Assembly: GCF_900156065.1 (NCBI RefSeq)
Contig: NZ_FTNF01000001.1
Location: forward strand, 372,001-436,000
Direction of reading: 5' to 3'
DNA from: Micromonospora avicenniae
GTDB lineage: Bacteria; Actinomycetota; Actinomycetes; Mycobacteriales; Micromonosporaceae
DNA length: 64,000 nucleotides
Shown here piece by piece: positions 34,805 to 44,351 of the stretch. Position 1 is the first letter of the stretch. Each line of letters starts with the position of its first letter. A program made the position numbers and the translations under genes. The notes below the pieces were generated by a model, which was not told where the DNA came from, ran no database searches, and saw nothing but the letters and a program-made list of their open reading frames with translations.

Positions 34805-35572
34805 TCAGCGGCCCTGGTTGGCGACCGCGGCGGCAGCCGCCTTGGCAGCCTCCGGGTCGAGGTACGTCCCGCCGAGGACCTGCGGACGCAGGCTCGGGTC
34901 CAGGTCGTAACGCAGCGGGATGCCGGTCGGGATGTTCAGCTTGGCGATCGCCTCGTCGGAGATCTGGTCGAGGTGCTTGACCAAGGCACGCAGCGAGTTC
35001 CCGTGCGCGGCCACCAGCACCGTACGGCCGGCGAGGATGTCCGGCACGATCGAGTCGTACCAGTAGGGGAGCATCCGCTCCACCACGTCCTTGAGGCACT
35101 CGGTACGCGGCATCAGCTCGGTGGGCAGCAGCGCGTACCGGGGGTCGCCGCCCTGGGACCACTCGTCGTTGTCGTCGATGGGCGGCGGCGGGGTGTCGTA
35201 CGAGCGCCGCCAGAGCATGAACTGCTCCTCGCCGTACTCGTCGAGGGTCTGCTTCTTGTTCTTGCCCTGCAGGGCACCGTAATGCCGCTCGTTGAGCCGC
35301 CACGACCGGCGCACCGCGATCCAGTGCCGGTCGGCGGCGCTCAGCGCCAGCTCCGCGGTGCGGATCGCGCGCCGCAGCACGCTCGTGTGCACCACGTCCG
35401 GCAGCAGGTTGTGTTCGCGGAGCAGCTCACCGCCGCGCCGCGCCTCGGCCTCCCCCTTGGCGGTCAGATCGACGTCCACCCAGCCGGTGAAGAGGTTCTT
35501 GGCGTTCCAGTCGCTCTCGCCGTGCCGCAACAGGACCAGCGTCCCGACGGTGGGCCCCTCACTCGCAGTCAT
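34805..35572 (-). CDS. gpmA: 2,3-bisphosphoglycerate-dependent phosphoglycerate mutase
   Basis: 255 residues from the ATG at 35572, chosen because AGGA lies 8 nt upstream; ATG 35581 adds three residues. The catalytic His is in [42 protein letters not shown] and [15 protein letters not shown] are family motifs. It interconverts 3- and 2-phosphoglycerate in glycolysis. Its place beside senX3-regX3 is conserved in mycobacteria (gpm1). Confidence 0.96.
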   Translation of the reverse strand: MTASEGPTVGTLVLLRHGESDWNAKNLFTGWVDVDLTAKGEAEARRGGELLREHNLLPDVVHTSVLRRAIRTAELALSAADRHWIAVRRSWRLNERHYGALQGKNKKQTLDEYGEEQFMLWRRSYDTPPPPIDDNDEWSQGGDPRYALLPTELMPRTECLKDVVERMLPYWYDSIVPDILAGRTVLVAAHGNSLRALVKHLDQISDEAIAKLNIPTGIPLRYDLDPSLRPQVLGGTYLDPEAAKAAAAAVANQGR

Positions 35573-35672
35573 GCGGATCATCCTGCCGTACGTCGTGGCC
35601 GGACATGCCGCGACCCGTCGTGACGACCACCACGTGGAAAAGCTGGTGACCGACCCTTCGGACGCCGACTAG

Positions 35673-35708
35673 TTTGTAAGGCGCTTCAGATACACCGGTC
35701 ATTACAAA
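35673..35708. promoter_or_regulatory. Inverted repeat upstream of the first MFS gene
   Basis: TTTGTAA (35673-35679) and TTACAAA (35702-35708), 22 nt apart, in an AT-richer island 17-50 bp before the MFS start. Possible operator for a regulator encoded elsewhere; no local regulator gene is seen. Confidence 0.4.
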
Positions 35709-35724
35709 ACGGGGGCGGTCGCGG

Positions 35725-37014
35725 ATGCGGACGGTGCAGAGCTGGTTTCGGGACACGGCAGGCGGACTGCCGGCGCGGTTCTGGTACCTCTGGACCGGCA
35801 CCCTGATCAACCGGCTCGGCTCGTTCGTGCTGGTGTTCCTCGCGATCTACCTCACCCAGGAGCGAGGCTTCTCGGCCTCCCAGGCGGGCCTGGTCATCGG
35901 CCTCTGGGGCGTCGGCGGCGCGGTCGGCACCACCATCGGCGGCACGCTCGCCGACCGCTGGGGCCGGCGGCCCACTCTGCTCACCGCCCAGCTCGGCGGG
36001 GCGGTCATGATGGTGGGACTCGGCCTGGCCCGGCCGCTCTGGGCGGTCGCGCTGGGCGCCCTGCTGCTCGGCGCGTTCGCCGAGGCGGCCCGCCCCGCGT
36101 TCGGCGCCATGATGATCGACGTGGTGCCGGAGAAGGACCGGTTGCGGGCCTTCTCCCTGAACTACTGGGCGATCAACCTCGGCTTCGCCTGCGCGGCCGT
36201 GCTGGCCGGTTTCGCCGCACAGGCCGGTTACCTGCTGCTCTTCGTGATCGACGCGGCGACCACGCTGATCACCGCATTGATCATCTTCACCCGGGTGGGC
36301 GAGACCCGGCGGGCCCGTCCGGTCAGCAAGGGCGCGGCCGCTCCGGCGGGCGCGCTGCGCACCATCCTCAGCGACCGGATCTTCCTCGGCTTCGTGGCGT
36401 TGAACCTCTTCGCCGCGCTGATCTTCCTCCAGCACATCTCGATGCTGCCGATCGCGATGGGCGACTCCGGCCTGAGCCCCGCGACGTACGGCTCGGTGAT
36501 CGCGCTCAACGGCGTGCTGATCGTGGTGGGCCAGCTCTTCGTGCCACGGCTGATCCGAGGACGGAGCCGGTCCCACGTACTCGCACTGGCCGCCCTGGTG
36601 ACCGGCGTCGGCTTCGGCCTCACCGCGTTCGCCCACGCCGCCTGGTTCTACGGGCTCACCGTGCTGATCTGGACGCTCGGCGAGATGCTCAACTCCCCGT
36701 CCAACGCGACCCTCATCGCCGAGCTGTCCCCCGCCGAACTCCGCGGTCGCTACCAGGGCGTCTTCTCGCTCTCCTGGCAGATCGCCGGTGCCGCCGCGCC
36801 GATCTTCGGCGGCCTGGTCCGCGAGCACGCCGGCAACAGCGCACTCTGGGTCGGCTGCGCGGTCCTCGGCGGGGTGATGGCCGTGGCCCACCTGCTCTCC
36901 GGCCCGGCCCGGGAACGGCGCGCCGTCGCGCTGCGGCGCACCGCCGCGCCGGCGATCACCGAACCGGCGACACCGCAGGTCGCCCCCGCGGTCGCTCCGG
37001 CCGCCGCGAACTGA
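35725..37014 (+). CDS. MFS transporter (first of two paralogues)
   Basis: 429 residues with about 12 membrane helices. The loop 2-3 signature reads GGTLADRWGRRPTLL, typical of drug/H+ antiporters of the MFS. A short amphipathic start (VQSWFRDTAGGLPARFWYLW) is shared with the downstream paralogue. Proton-driven export of a small molecule is likely; substrate unknown. A GGGGG tract lies 10 nt before the ATG. Confidence 0.88.
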   Translation: MRTVQSWFRDTAGGLPARFWYLWTGTLINRLGSFVLVFLAIYLTQERGFSASQAGLVIGLWGVGGAVGTTIGGTLADRWGRRPTLLTAQLGGAVMMVGLGLARPLWAVALGALLLGAFAEAARPAFGAMMIDVVPEKDRLRAFSLNYWAINLGFACAAVLAGFAAQAGYLLLFVIDAATTLITALIIFTRVGETRRARPVSKGAAAPAGALRTILSDRIFLGFVALNLFAALIFLQHISMLPIAMGDSGLSPATYGSVIALNGVLIVVGQLFVPRLIRGRSRSHVLALAALVTGVGFGLTAFAHAAWFYGLTVLIWTLGEMLNSPSNATLIAELSPAELRGRYQGVFSLSWQIAGAAAPIFGGLVREHAGNSALWVGCAVLGGVMAVAHLLSGPARERRAVALRRTAAPAITEPATPQVAPAVAPAAAN

Positions 37015-37027
37015 TCGGCCCGGGCCG

Positions 37028-37065
37028 GCCGGAGCGGACGACCCGCCGAGCGTCGTCCGGCCGGC
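37028..37065 (+). terminator. Hairpin after the first MFS gene
   Basis: GGACGAC pairs with GTCGTCC around CCGCCGAGC-type loop sequence, extended by GCCGG/CCGGC past a small bulge; begins 13 nt after the stop. It suggests the two MFS genes are transcribed separately. Nothing else is seen in 37066-37160. Confidence 0.5.
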
Positions 37066-37193
37066 TCCGCGGCCCGGGGTAACCGGGCCGACCGCGGGTC
37101 CGAGCTGCCGCCGGGACGCGCGTCGGGACGACTGTCGGTGTTCCGATACGGTCAGGCAGGAACGGTTAACAAACCGAACTGTCTGGAGGACGG

Positions 37194-38522
37194 GTGCGCG
37201 CCCTGCGGCGCTGGTGGCACGACACCGCGGGCGATCTCCCCGCCACCTTCTGGTACCTCTGGGCCGGCATCCTGATCAACCGGGCCGGCGCGTTCGCGAT
37301 GCTCTTCCTGTCGCTCTACCTCACCGAGGCGCGGGGTGCCAGCGAGGCGCTCGCCGGCGCGGTGGTCGGGGCGTACGGCGCGGGCGGGGCGGTCGGCGTG
37401 CTGCTCGGCGGGGTCCTGGCCGACCGCTGGGGGCGACGCGCCACCCTGCTCACCGCCCACCTGGTCACCGCCGGCCTGATGGTCGCGCTGGCCCTGAGCC
37501 GGCACCTGCTGCTCATCGCGGTGCTCTCCGCGCTGGTCGGCGTGGTGCACTCGATGCCCAGCCCGGCGTTCGTGGCGTCGATCGTCGACATGGTCCCGGA
37601 GCAGCGCCGGTCACGCGCGTTCAACCTTCAGTTCTGGGCGTTCAACCTCGGCATGGCCGTCGCCTCACTCCTGGCCGGCGTACTCGCCGAGGCGAGCTAC
37701 CTGGCGCTGTTCCTGGTCGACGCCGGGGCCACGCTCGCCACCGCCCTGGTGATCGCATGGAAGGTGCCCGAGACGCTACGCCGGCCCGCCCGGACGCCTC
37801 GGGGCGTTCCCCGGATCGGTTCGACGGCCCGCAGCGCCCGACGCCCCGGCCTGCTCACCGCGCTCACCGACCGGATCTTCCTGACCTTCGTCGGGCTCAC
37901 CTTCGTGCTGGCCGTACTGACCATGCAGACGTCGACGATCATGCCGTTGGCCATGCGCGCGGACGGGCTCGAACCATCTGCGTACGGCCTGGTGGTGGCG
38001 CTCGGCGGCGCGCTGATCGTGCTCGGCCAACTCTTCGTACCCAGGCTGATCGACCGCCGCCGGAAGGGCTTCGTCCTCGCGACCTCCACCGGGCTGATGG
38101 CGGTCGGGTTCGGCGCGCTGGCCGTCGCCGACGAACTGGCGGTCTACCTGGGCGCCGCCGTGATCTGGACGGTCGGCTCGATGCTCGCGGCCCCACCGAA
38201 CGCGCAGATCAACGCCGATCTGGCCCCGCCCGAACTGCGCGCCCGCTATCAGTCGGTCTTCTACCTGACCTTCCCCGCCGCGTCGTTCGTCGCGCCCACA
38301 CTGGGCGGGGTGAGTCTGCAGTACCTGGGTTCCGCCCACTGGCTCGTCGTCGGCGGGCTCGGCCTGCTCGCCGCCGTCGGCCATCTCCTCGCCGGACCAG
38401 CCCGGGAACGCCGCGTCGCAGCACTGCTGCGGGGCACGAGAAACGGACGGCCGGCTACTTCGGCAAGCGGGCCGATGCCGGCCGGCGGACCGGAGGTGGC
38501 CACCGACCCGGTCAGGACCTGA
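37194..38522 (+). CDS. MFS transporter (second of two paralogues)
   Basis: 442 residues, about 12 membrane helices, loop signature GGVLADRWGRRATLL. It shares the opening WHDTAGDLPATFWYLWAGIL with its upstream neighbour, so the two arose by tandem duplication. Export of a small molecule is likely. The GTG start has GGAGG 6 nt upstream. It has its own intergenic region with CGGTT-AACA-AACCG at 37163-37176. Confidence 0.88.
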   Translation: MRALRRWWHDTAGDLPATFWYLWAGILINRAGAFAMLFLSLYLTEARGASEALAGAVVGAYGAGGAVGVLLGGVLADRWGRRATLLTAHLVTAGLMVALALSRHLLLIAVLSALVGVVHSMPSPAFVASIVDMVPEQRRSRAFNLQFWAFNLGMAVASLLAGVLAEASYLALFLVDAGATLATALVIAWKVPETLRRPARTPRGVPRIGSTARSARRPGLLTALTDRIFLTFVGLTFVLAVLTMQTSTIMPLAMRADGLEPSAYGLVVALGGALIVLGQLFVPRLIDRRRKGFVLATSTGLMAVGFGALAVADELAVYLGAAVIWTVGSMLAAPPNAQINADLAPPELRARYQSVFYLTFPAASFVAPTLGGVSLQYLGSAHWLVVGGLGLLAAVGHLLAGPARERRVAALLRGTRNGRPATSASGPMPAGGPEVATDPVRT

Positions 38523-38552
38523 CGCCGGTCACTGATGTCACAGCAGACGCAG

Positions 38553-38587
38553 AGTGCCCACCACGCCCTCTGGCAGCGGTGGGCACT
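38553..38587 (+). terminator. Terminator after the second MFS gene
   Basis: AGTGCCCACC pairs perfectly with GGTGGGCACT across a 15-nt loop, 30 nt past the MFS stop. A second small dyad (GCGGATC-TGATC-GATCCGC, 38723-38741) may serve the convergent gene at 38911. No gene is seen in 38523-38910. Confidence 0.65.
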
Positions 38588-38910
38588 CGCGCACTGGTGG
38601 GGCCGGCGGCGGCGGGCAACACTCACCCCCGTAAGCGTCGCCCGCTCGCGCCGCCGGTCCAAACAGGTGGGCACCGTCCCCCAACGGTTGAACCACCCGT
38701 CCCCTCGCGCCTCGCCTGGTGCGCGGATCTGATCGATCCGCCGCTCCCCCGAACGTTTCCAAGCGTGGCGCGGCACAATAAAGTTAATTCGCCCGGATTA
38801 CGGTTTCAACCCAGATCGGCTGTCTCGCCGGTCACAGCGCGTGAGTTGTCCCTGCTCCGGGCCACGCTGTGTGCCAACGGCGGATACCCGTGCGGCATTC
38901 CCGCAAACCG

Positions 38911-39936
38911 TCAAGCGTCCTCGCGATCAGGCGACTCGGTACGGAAGAAGTTGCTCTGCCGGCCGTCGCGCATCTGCTCCTGATAGATCAGGTTGAGCCG
39001 CCGTAGATCGAACGTGTGGAACCAGTCGTCCCAGGTGATCTCGCGGATCCGGCTGCTTTCCCGGTAACCCGGGATGTTGAACGTCAGCACCGACACCCGA
39101 CCTTCCCGCTCGGTGCCCGCGATGGTGGCCGGCTTCGCCCCACGCTCCCGGGCCCAGCGCATGATCACCTCGTGGTTGCTGGTCACCAGGCTGCGGCCCG
39201 GTCGCTCCGGCCGGTCCGCCAGTGACGAGATGACCTGCGAGGAGCGCGCCGACCGGGCGGTTGCGCGTCCCGTACGGAGGCCGCTCACCGCCTTCGCAGC
39301 CGTACCACCGGGGCTCGTGCTCTTCCGCGCCGGCGCGGTCTTCCTGGCAGCGGCCGTCTTGCGCGCCGGTGCCGCCTTCTTCCCTGGCGCGGTCCTCGTC
39401 GCGGCCGCCGTCTTCCGTGCCGGCACGGCCCTCTTCGCGGCCGTCGTCTTCTTCGCCGCGGTCGTCCTCTTCGCCGCCGTCGTCCTCTTCGCCGCCGTCG
39501 TCTTCTTCGCGGCCGTCGTCTTCTTCGCCGCCGTCCTCTTCGCGGCGGCCTTCTTCGCCGGCGCGCTCTTGTTCGCCGGTACCGCCCTGGCCCGACCCGG
39601 AGCCGCCTTGGCCGCCCGCGCGGTGGCCGCCTTCTTCGTGGCCGAGGCGCGCCCCGCGGCGCGGGTCCCGGCGGCCCGGCCGGCCGGCCCGGTGGCCTTG
39701 CGCGCGGCCCCGCCACCACTGCGCATCGCCCGCGCGAGCTCCTTCACCAGTTCCGGCTTGCGCAGCGCGCTGATGCCCGAGACGCCGTACTTGCGGAGCC
39801 GACCACGAATGTCGTCCACCCGCATCCGGGAGATCTCCGACTCGGAGATCGACGGTGTGTTCGGGGTCTTGTTCCCCGCCCGTTGCCTGGTCCTGGTCGC
39901 AGTCCCGCCGCGACCCGAGCTGTTCCGCTGAGCCAT
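38911..39936 (-). CDS. Histone H1-like nucleoid protein with Rho-N (SAP-like) and C-terminal globular domains
   Basis: 341 residues in three parts. Residues ~30-75 form a Rho N-terminal/SAP-like helix bundle (RVDDIRGRLRKYGVSGISAL, RKPELVKELARAM). Then ~140 residues of Lys/Ala/Thr/Arg repeats (AAKKTTAAKRTT) act like the histone H1 or HupS tail. The last ~95 residues are a separate domain (SNHEVIMRWARERGAKPATI, WDDWFHTFDLRRLNLIYQEQ) that I recall as a small stand-alone protein in other bacteria. It should bind DNA non-specifically and may compact the chromosome. The repeat region is coded by near-perfect 18-bp DNA repeats and could vary in length. Confidence 0.75.
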   Translation of the reverse strand: MAQRNSSGRGGTATRTRQRAGNKTPNTPSISESEISRMRVDDIRGRLRKYGVSGISALRKPELVKELARAMRSGGGAARKATGPAGRAAGTRAAGRASATKKAATARAAKAAPGRARAVPANKSAPAKKAAAKRTAAKKTTAAKKTTAAKRTTAAKRTTAAKKTTAAKRAVPARKTAAATRTAPGKKAAPARKTAAARKTAPARKSTSPGGTAAKAVSGLRTGRATARSARSSQVISSLADRPERPGRSLVTSNHEVIMRWARERGAKPATIAGTEREGRVSVLTFNIPGYRESSRIREITWDDWFHTFDLRRLNLIYQEQMRDGRQSNFFRTESPDREDA

Positions 39937-40017
39937 GAGACGCTCACGCTCCTCGACAGATGGTCCTCGGCGCGCGGCGTGTCCCAACCTGCCGCACCGC
40001 GCGGGGCGGCATACCCG

Positions 40018-40530
40018 TCAGGACGGCTCCGAACCTCCGGACGGTTCGAAGAGGTGAGCGAACGCGGCGAGGTTCGCGGTGGATTCGCCGCGCTTGACCC
40101 GCCACTCCCATTCCCGGCGGATCGAGCTGCCGAAGCCGATCTCCAACATGGTGTCGAAGGACTCGTCGGCGTACGTCAGCACGGACCCGAGCAGCCGGTC
40201 GAGTTCCTCGGCGTCGACGCCCGCCGGGTTGACCCGTCCCGTCAGGTAGACGTCGCCTACCGCGTCGATCGAGAAGGAGACCCCGTACATCCGGGCGTTG
40301 CGCTGGAGCAGCCACGCCCACAGCTCTTCCCGCCGCTCATCGGGCTGCCGCATCACGAACGCCTCGATCCGCAACGCGTGTTCGCCGACGATCAGGTTGC
40401 AGACCGTCCTGAGCTTGTGGGTGCCGGGCAGGGTCACCACGTACGAGTGTGGCCCGGTCGGCTCCCAGTCGAGCTCCCGCTCGTCACAGACCGACTCGAT
40501 CAGTGCCGCAAGATCGCTCTTCCCGCTCAC
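40018..40530 (-). CDS. YbjN-domain protein
   Basis: 170 residues, one YbjN domain (WEPTGPHSYVVTLPGTHKLR, RNARMYGVSFSIDAVGDVYL, FDTMLEIGFGSSIRREWEWR). YbjN proteins resemble type III secretion chaperones in fold; role unknown. Next to mshA as in mycobacteria (Rv0487, from memory). I choose the GTG at 40530 because TAGAGT ends exactly 7 nt upstream (leaderless); GTG 40539 would lie too close to that hexamer. Confidence 0.83.
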   Translation of the reverse strand: MSGKSDLAALIESVCDERELDWEPTGPHSYVVTLPGTHKLRTVCNLIVGEHALRIEAFVMRQPDERREELWAWLLQRNARMYGVSFSIDAVGDVYLTGRVNPAGVDAEELDRLLGSVLTYADESFDTMLEIGFGSSIRREWEWRVKRGESTANLAAFAHLFEPSGGSEPS

Positions 40531-40592
40531 CGGACCCACTCTACGGTCGGGCCGGCCGCCGCACCCGCCTCGCTACGCCGGGATCGGCGGCC

Positions 40593-41957
40593 TCACCAGG
40601 AGCAGGAGAAGGCCGAATCGTCGGCGAGCTGCGCGGCGAGGCGTTGCCGGTGCCCGGCGACCGCGTCGCCGTACACCTGGAGCAGGTTGGTGACCGTGCG
40701 GTCCCAGGAGAACTGACTCGCCTGCCGCTCGGCGCCGCGCGCGAGGGTTCGCCGCCGCACCTCGTCGGGCAGCAGCCGGGCGAGCGCCCGGGCCCAGTCG
40801 GCCGGGTCGTGCCCGTCGATGAGCACCCCGCTGACCTGGTCCCGGACCGCGGTCACCAGGCCACCGACCGCAGCGGCCAGCACCGGCGTACCGCACGCCT
40901 GAGCCTCCAGTGCGACCAGGCCGAACGACTCGTTGTGCGACGGCACCGCGACGAGGTCCGCCGCCCGGTAGAGGGCGGGCAGGTCGTCACCGGTCTGCGG
41001 CGGCAGGAAGTGGATCCGGTCGGCGATGCCGAGCGAGGCGGCGAGCTCGATCAGGGCGGTCGGACGGTCCAGTCCGCTCCCGCTCGGGCCGCCACAGATC
41101 ACGACGGTCAGCTGCTCGGCCAGCGCGGGATCCCGCTCGCGCAGCGCGGCGGCGGCGCGTACCAGCACGTCCGGTGCCTTCAACGGCTGGATCCGGCCAA
41201 CGAACGCCACCAGGTAGCCGCGGGCGGGCAGGCCGAGCCGGCGCCGGGCGGCGGCGACGACCGCGTCCCGGTCCCCGACGGCCGGACGGAACCGGTTCAG
41301 GTCGACGCCGGGCTGCACCACGGCGACCCGCGCCGGGTCGGCCGCGTACCGCTCGATCAGGTCGTGGGCCTCGACCCGCGTGTTCGCCACCAGCCGGTCG
41401 GCCTCGGCGACCACCTGCTCCTCGCCGATCACCCGCGCCTTGGGTTCCGGACGGTCCCCCGCCGCGATCTGCGCGTTCTTGACCTTCGCGAGCGTGTGCG
41501 CGGTGTGTACCAGCGGTACGCCCCAACGCTCCTTGGCCAACCAGCCGACCTGTCCGGAGAGCCAGTAGTGCGAGTGGATCAGGTCGTAGTGGCCCGGCGG
41601 ACGGGCCGCCTCGGCTCGGAGCACCCCGGCGGTGAACGCGCAGAGCTGACCGGGCAGCTCCTCCTTGGTGAGCCCTTCCAGCGGACCGGCCATGATGTGC
41701 CGGACCGTCACGCCCGGCGCCATCTCGACGACCGGGGGCAGGTCCCCGGAGGTGGCCCGGGTGAAGATCTCCACCTCGACGTTCGCCTCGGCGAGCCGAC
41801 GAGCGACCTCGAGGATGTAGACGTTCATACCGCCGGCGTCGCCCGTGCCCGGCTGGTGCATCGGCGAGGTGTGCACCGAGAGCGTGGCGATCCGCCGGGG
41901 CCGCATCCAGGTCTGTGCCCGTCGTTGACGCCCGACGCCGGTGCGAAGTTCCGCCAC
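40593..41957 (-). CDS. mshA: D-inositol-3-phosphate glycosyltransferase MshA
   Basis: 454 residues. GT-B, family GT4: [20 protein letters not shown] near the start, [12 protein letters not shown], and [19 protein letters not shown] with the EX7E motif. It joins UDP-GlcNAc to 1L-myo-inositol-1-phosphate, the first step of mycothiol synthesis. GTG 41957 is chosen (GGGGAG 5 nt upstream); GTG 41975 is longer. Mycothiol users mca and an isomerase-type gene are also in this window. Confidence 0.94.
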   Translation of the reverse strand: MAELRTGVGRQRRAQTWMRPRRIATLSVHTSPMHQPGTGDAGGMNVYILEVARRLAEANVEVEIFTRATSGDLPPVVEMAPGVTVRHIMAGPLEGLTKEELPGQLCAFTAGVLRAEAARPPGHYDLIHSHYWLSGQVGWLAKERWGVPLVHTAHTLAKVKNAQIAAGDRPEPKARVIGEEQVVAEADRLVANTRVEAHDLIERYAADPARVAVVQPGVDLNRFRPAVGDRDAVVAAARRRLGLPARGYLVAFVGRIQPLKAPDVLVRAAAALRERDPALAEQLTVVICGGPSGSGLDRPTALIELAASLGIADRIHFLPPQTGDDLPALYRAADLVAVPSHNESFGLVALEAQACGTPVLAAAVGGLVTAVRDQVSGVLIDGHDPADWARALARLLPDEVRRRTLARGAERQASQFSWDRTVTNLLQVYGDAVAGHRQRLAAQLADDSAFSCSW

Positions 41958-42147
41958 GTCCGCTCCCCTGCTCACGGTTGATGCCGTCTCGCCCGACCGG
42001 CGCTTGGGTCAACCTGTACGCCGGATGCCATCTTCCCGATCGAACGAGGGAAATGCGCGCGGACGGCCCGCCGGCGTGACGGACCTCATGGTGAGCGCGG
42101 ACACGTCCGGGCGCATCGCACCCGCCGCCGGAGGTCACAATGTCCGG

Positions 42148-42921
42148 ATGACCTCTGTCGCCATCGTCACCGGAGCGTCGAGCGGGATCGGCGCGGCAAC
42201 GGCCCGGCGGCTCGCCGCCGAGGGGTTCCACGTGCTGGCCGCGGCCCGGCGTACCGACCGGTTGACCGAGCTGGTCGCCGAGATCGAGGCCGCCGGCGGC
42301 CGGGCCACCGCCGTCGCCTGCGACGTCACCTCGGACGAGTCGGTCGCCGCCCTGGCGGAGGCGGCCCAGGCCGCGCCGGGGCCGGTCACCCTGCTGGTGA
42401 ACAACGCCGGCGGCGCGCGCGGGCTGGATCCGGTCGAGTCCGGCTCGGTCGACGACTGGCAGTGGATGTACGACGTCAACGTGCTCGGCACGCTCCGCGT
42501 CACCCAGGCCCTGCTGCCGGCGCTGGAGGCGTCCGGGGCCGGGACCATCGTGGTCGTCTCCTCGACGGCCGGATTCACCGTGTACGAGGGTGGCGGCGGC
42601 TACACCGCGGCCAAGCACGCGCAGACGGCGATTGCCGGCACGCTACGGCTGGAGCTCAGCGGCCGACCGGTGCGGGTCATCGAGATCGACCCGGGGATGG
42701 TGAAGACCGAGGAGTTCAGCCTGGTCCGGTTCGGCGGCGACGCGGAACGGGCGGCGGCGGTCTACGCCGGAGTCCCCGAGCCGCTGGTGGCCGAGGACGT
42801 GGCGGACTGCGTCGCGTGGTGTGCCACCCGCCCGCACCACGTCAATGTGGACCGTTTGGTGGTCCGCCCGCTCGCCCAGGCCGCCCAGCACAAGGTGCAC
42901 CGGGTCGGCCAGGGGGGATGA
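42148..42921 (+). CDS. Short-chain dehydrogenase/reductase
   Basis: 257 residues, classical SDR: VTGASSGIGAATARRLAAEG, LLVNNAGGARG, YTAAKHAQTA (catalytic Tyr/Lys) and PGMVKTEEFSLVRF. Similar to YdfG-like hydroxy-acid dehydrogenases; substrate unknown. The position near mshA matches Rv0484c (memory). CACAAT ends 6 nt before the ATG, so it may be leaderless. Stop overlaps the methyltransferase start (ATGA). Confidence 0.88.
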   Translation: MTSVAIVTGASSGIGAATARRLAAEGFHVLAAARRTDRLTELVAEIEAAGGRATAVACDVTSDESVAALAEAAQAAPGPVTLLVNNAGGARGLDPVESGSVDDWQWMYDVNVLGTLRVTQALLPALEASGAGTIVVVSSTAGFTVYEGGGGYTAAKHAQTAIAGTLRLELSGRPVRVIEIDPGMVKTEEFSLVRFGGDAERAAAVYAGVPEPLVAEDVADCVAWCATRPHHVNVDRLVVRPLAQAAQHKVHRVGQGG

Positions 42922-43715
42922 CGGGGGCGCGGCCGCGCCGCCCGTACGGCGTGATCACCCGGGGCACCACCAATCCGAATCGGTTGCGCCGGGTGGACAA
43001 CTGGATCGTGGCGACCTGCGGTGACCTGCTCCGTGATGCGGCCGACCCGCTGGTGGTCGACCTCGGCTACGGCGCGACCCCGGTGACCGCCGTGGAGCTG
43101 CGCGCTCGGCTGGCCGCCGGCGTACGACCTGACGTTCGGCTGGTCGGTCTGGAGATCGATCCGGAGCGGGTGGCCGCGGCCGAGCCGGCCGCCGACCCAC
43201 CGGGGCTCACCTTCGCCCGGGGCGGCTTCGAGCTGGCCGGTCTGCGTCCGGTGCTGGTACGCGCGCTGAACGTGCTGCGCCAGTACGACGAGAGCGCGGT
43301 GCCCGGGGCGTGGCAGACGATCACCGCGGCGCTCGCGCCGGGCGGGATGCTCGTGGAGGGCACCTGCGATGAACTGGGTCGACTGGGTGGCTGGCTGCTG
43401 ATCGACGCCGACGGCCCGCGCTCACTGACGCTGGCCGCCCGGCTCGCCACCCTGGAGACTCCCGCCGAGTTGGCCGAGCGGCTGCCGAAGGCGCTGATCC
43501 ACCGCAACGTGCCGGGTGAGCGGGTGCACGACCTGATCCGGGCGCTGGACGACGCGTGGCGTACGGCTGCCGGCTACGCCCCGTACGGCCCGCGGCAGCG
43601 CTGGTTGCACGCCGTCCAGTCGTTGAAGGATGCGGGCTGGCCGCTGCTGGACCGCCCCGCGCGCTGGCGCCTCGGCGAGCTCACCGTTCCGTGGTCCGTC
43701 GTCGCCCCGGCCTAG
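42918..43715 (+). CDS. SAM-dependent methyltransferase-like protein
   Basis: 265 residues. A Rossmann-type start PLVVDLGYGATPVTAVELRA resembles motif I (DxGxG), VGLEIDPERV motif II, and LAPGGMLVEGTCDELGRLGG motif IV/V. Substrate unknown. It opens ATGA on the SDR stop with a strong GGGGGG upstream, so both are translated together. Confidence 0.78.
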   Translation: MTGARPRRPYGVITRGTTNPNRLRRVDNWIVATCGDLLRDAADPLVVDLGYGATPVTAVELRARLAAGVRPDVRLVGLEIDPERVAAAEPAADPPGLTFARGGFELAGLRPVLVRALNVLRQYDESAVPGAWQTITAALAPGGMLVEGTCDELGRLGGWLLIDADGPRSLTLAARLATLETPAELAERLPKALIHRNVPGERVHDLIRALDDAWRTAAGYAPYGPRQRWLHAVQSLKDAGWPLLDRPARWRLGELTVPWSVVAPA

Positions 43716-43778
43716 GCAGGTACCGGTTCGGGCCGTCGTGGCCACCGCTCTCCGAGGCGCCGCCAGTGGACCATCGCC

Positions 43779-44255
43779 TCACGTTGCGATCTTTCGCATC
43801 GCCGCGGCGAGCTCTTCGAGATCCAGACCCGCGAGGTGGTCGAGGAAGTGCCTGCGTGTGGCGGCCAGGTTGGTGGGCCAGGCCTGCTCCAGGCGGGCGA
43901 GCCCGGCGTCGGTGAGCACCGCGTTCCAGCCGCGGCCGTCCTGTTCGCACCTGATCCGTTGGACGAATCCCTGCGCTTCGAGCTTCTGCACGACGCGACT
44001 CATGCCGCTGAGCGACATCTCGCAGGCCGTGGCCAGTTCGCTCATACGCAGTCGCCGGCCTGGCGCTTCGGAGAGGTTCATCAAGGTCAGGTATTCGACG
44101 AGGGGAAGCCCCTGCTCGCGGACCAGTTCCGCGTCGATGGCCCGAGGTAGTGCGTGGATCAGGCGGTGAAGGGCACGCACGACGGCCTCTTCGCCCGGAT
44201 TCAGTGGTTCGACCCGTTCAGGAGGGGCTGCGGGATTGGATGTGACGCTGGACAT
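43779..44255 (-). CDS. MarR-family regulator
   Basis: 158 residues from the ATG at 44255 (GGAG just upstream). MarR winged helix: EYLTLMNLSEAPGRRLRMSE, LATACEMSLSGMSRVVQKLE, then wing QRIRCEQDGRGWNAVLTDAG. Divergent from an FMN reductase gene with two matching operators between them, so it likely represses both. The inducer may be a quinone or other electrophile, in line with the partner gene; inference. Confidence 0.88.
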   Translation of the reverse strand: MSSVTSNPAAPPERVEPLNPGEEAVVRALHRLIHALPRAIDAELVREQGLPLVEYLTLMNLSEAPGRRLRMSELATACEMSLSGMSRVVQKLEAQGFVQRIRCEQDGRGWNAVLTDAGLARLEQAWPTNLAATRRHFLDHLAGLDLEELAAAMRKIAT

Positions 44256-44267
44256 GCTCCAGTTTAC

Positions 44268-44314
44268 TTGCTTGACGAAGCAATTGCACTTCGTATAGTT
44301 GCTTCGCCAAGCAA
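44268..44314. promoter_or_regulatory. Twin MarR operators in the divergent promoter
   Basis: TTGCTT-GACG-AAGCAA (44268-44283) and TTGCTT-CGCC-AAGCAA (44299-44314): identical 6-bp arms, both with 4-nt spacers, 31 bp apart (three helical turns). On the plus strand TTGACG (44272-44277), 16 nt, TATAGT (44294-44299) forms the reductase promoter, so one operator covers the -35 and the other the start site. Confidence 0.85.
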
Positions 44315-44351
44315 GGACTCCACCGGGGGTCCGCCAGCGGAGGAGACGAAG

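Noticed and set aside
35686..36891. Long minus-strand open frame antisense to the first MFS gene.
   Set aside because: Composition (Glu/Gly/Gln/Arg-rich) is typical of an antisense shadow of a GC-rich membrane-protein gene.
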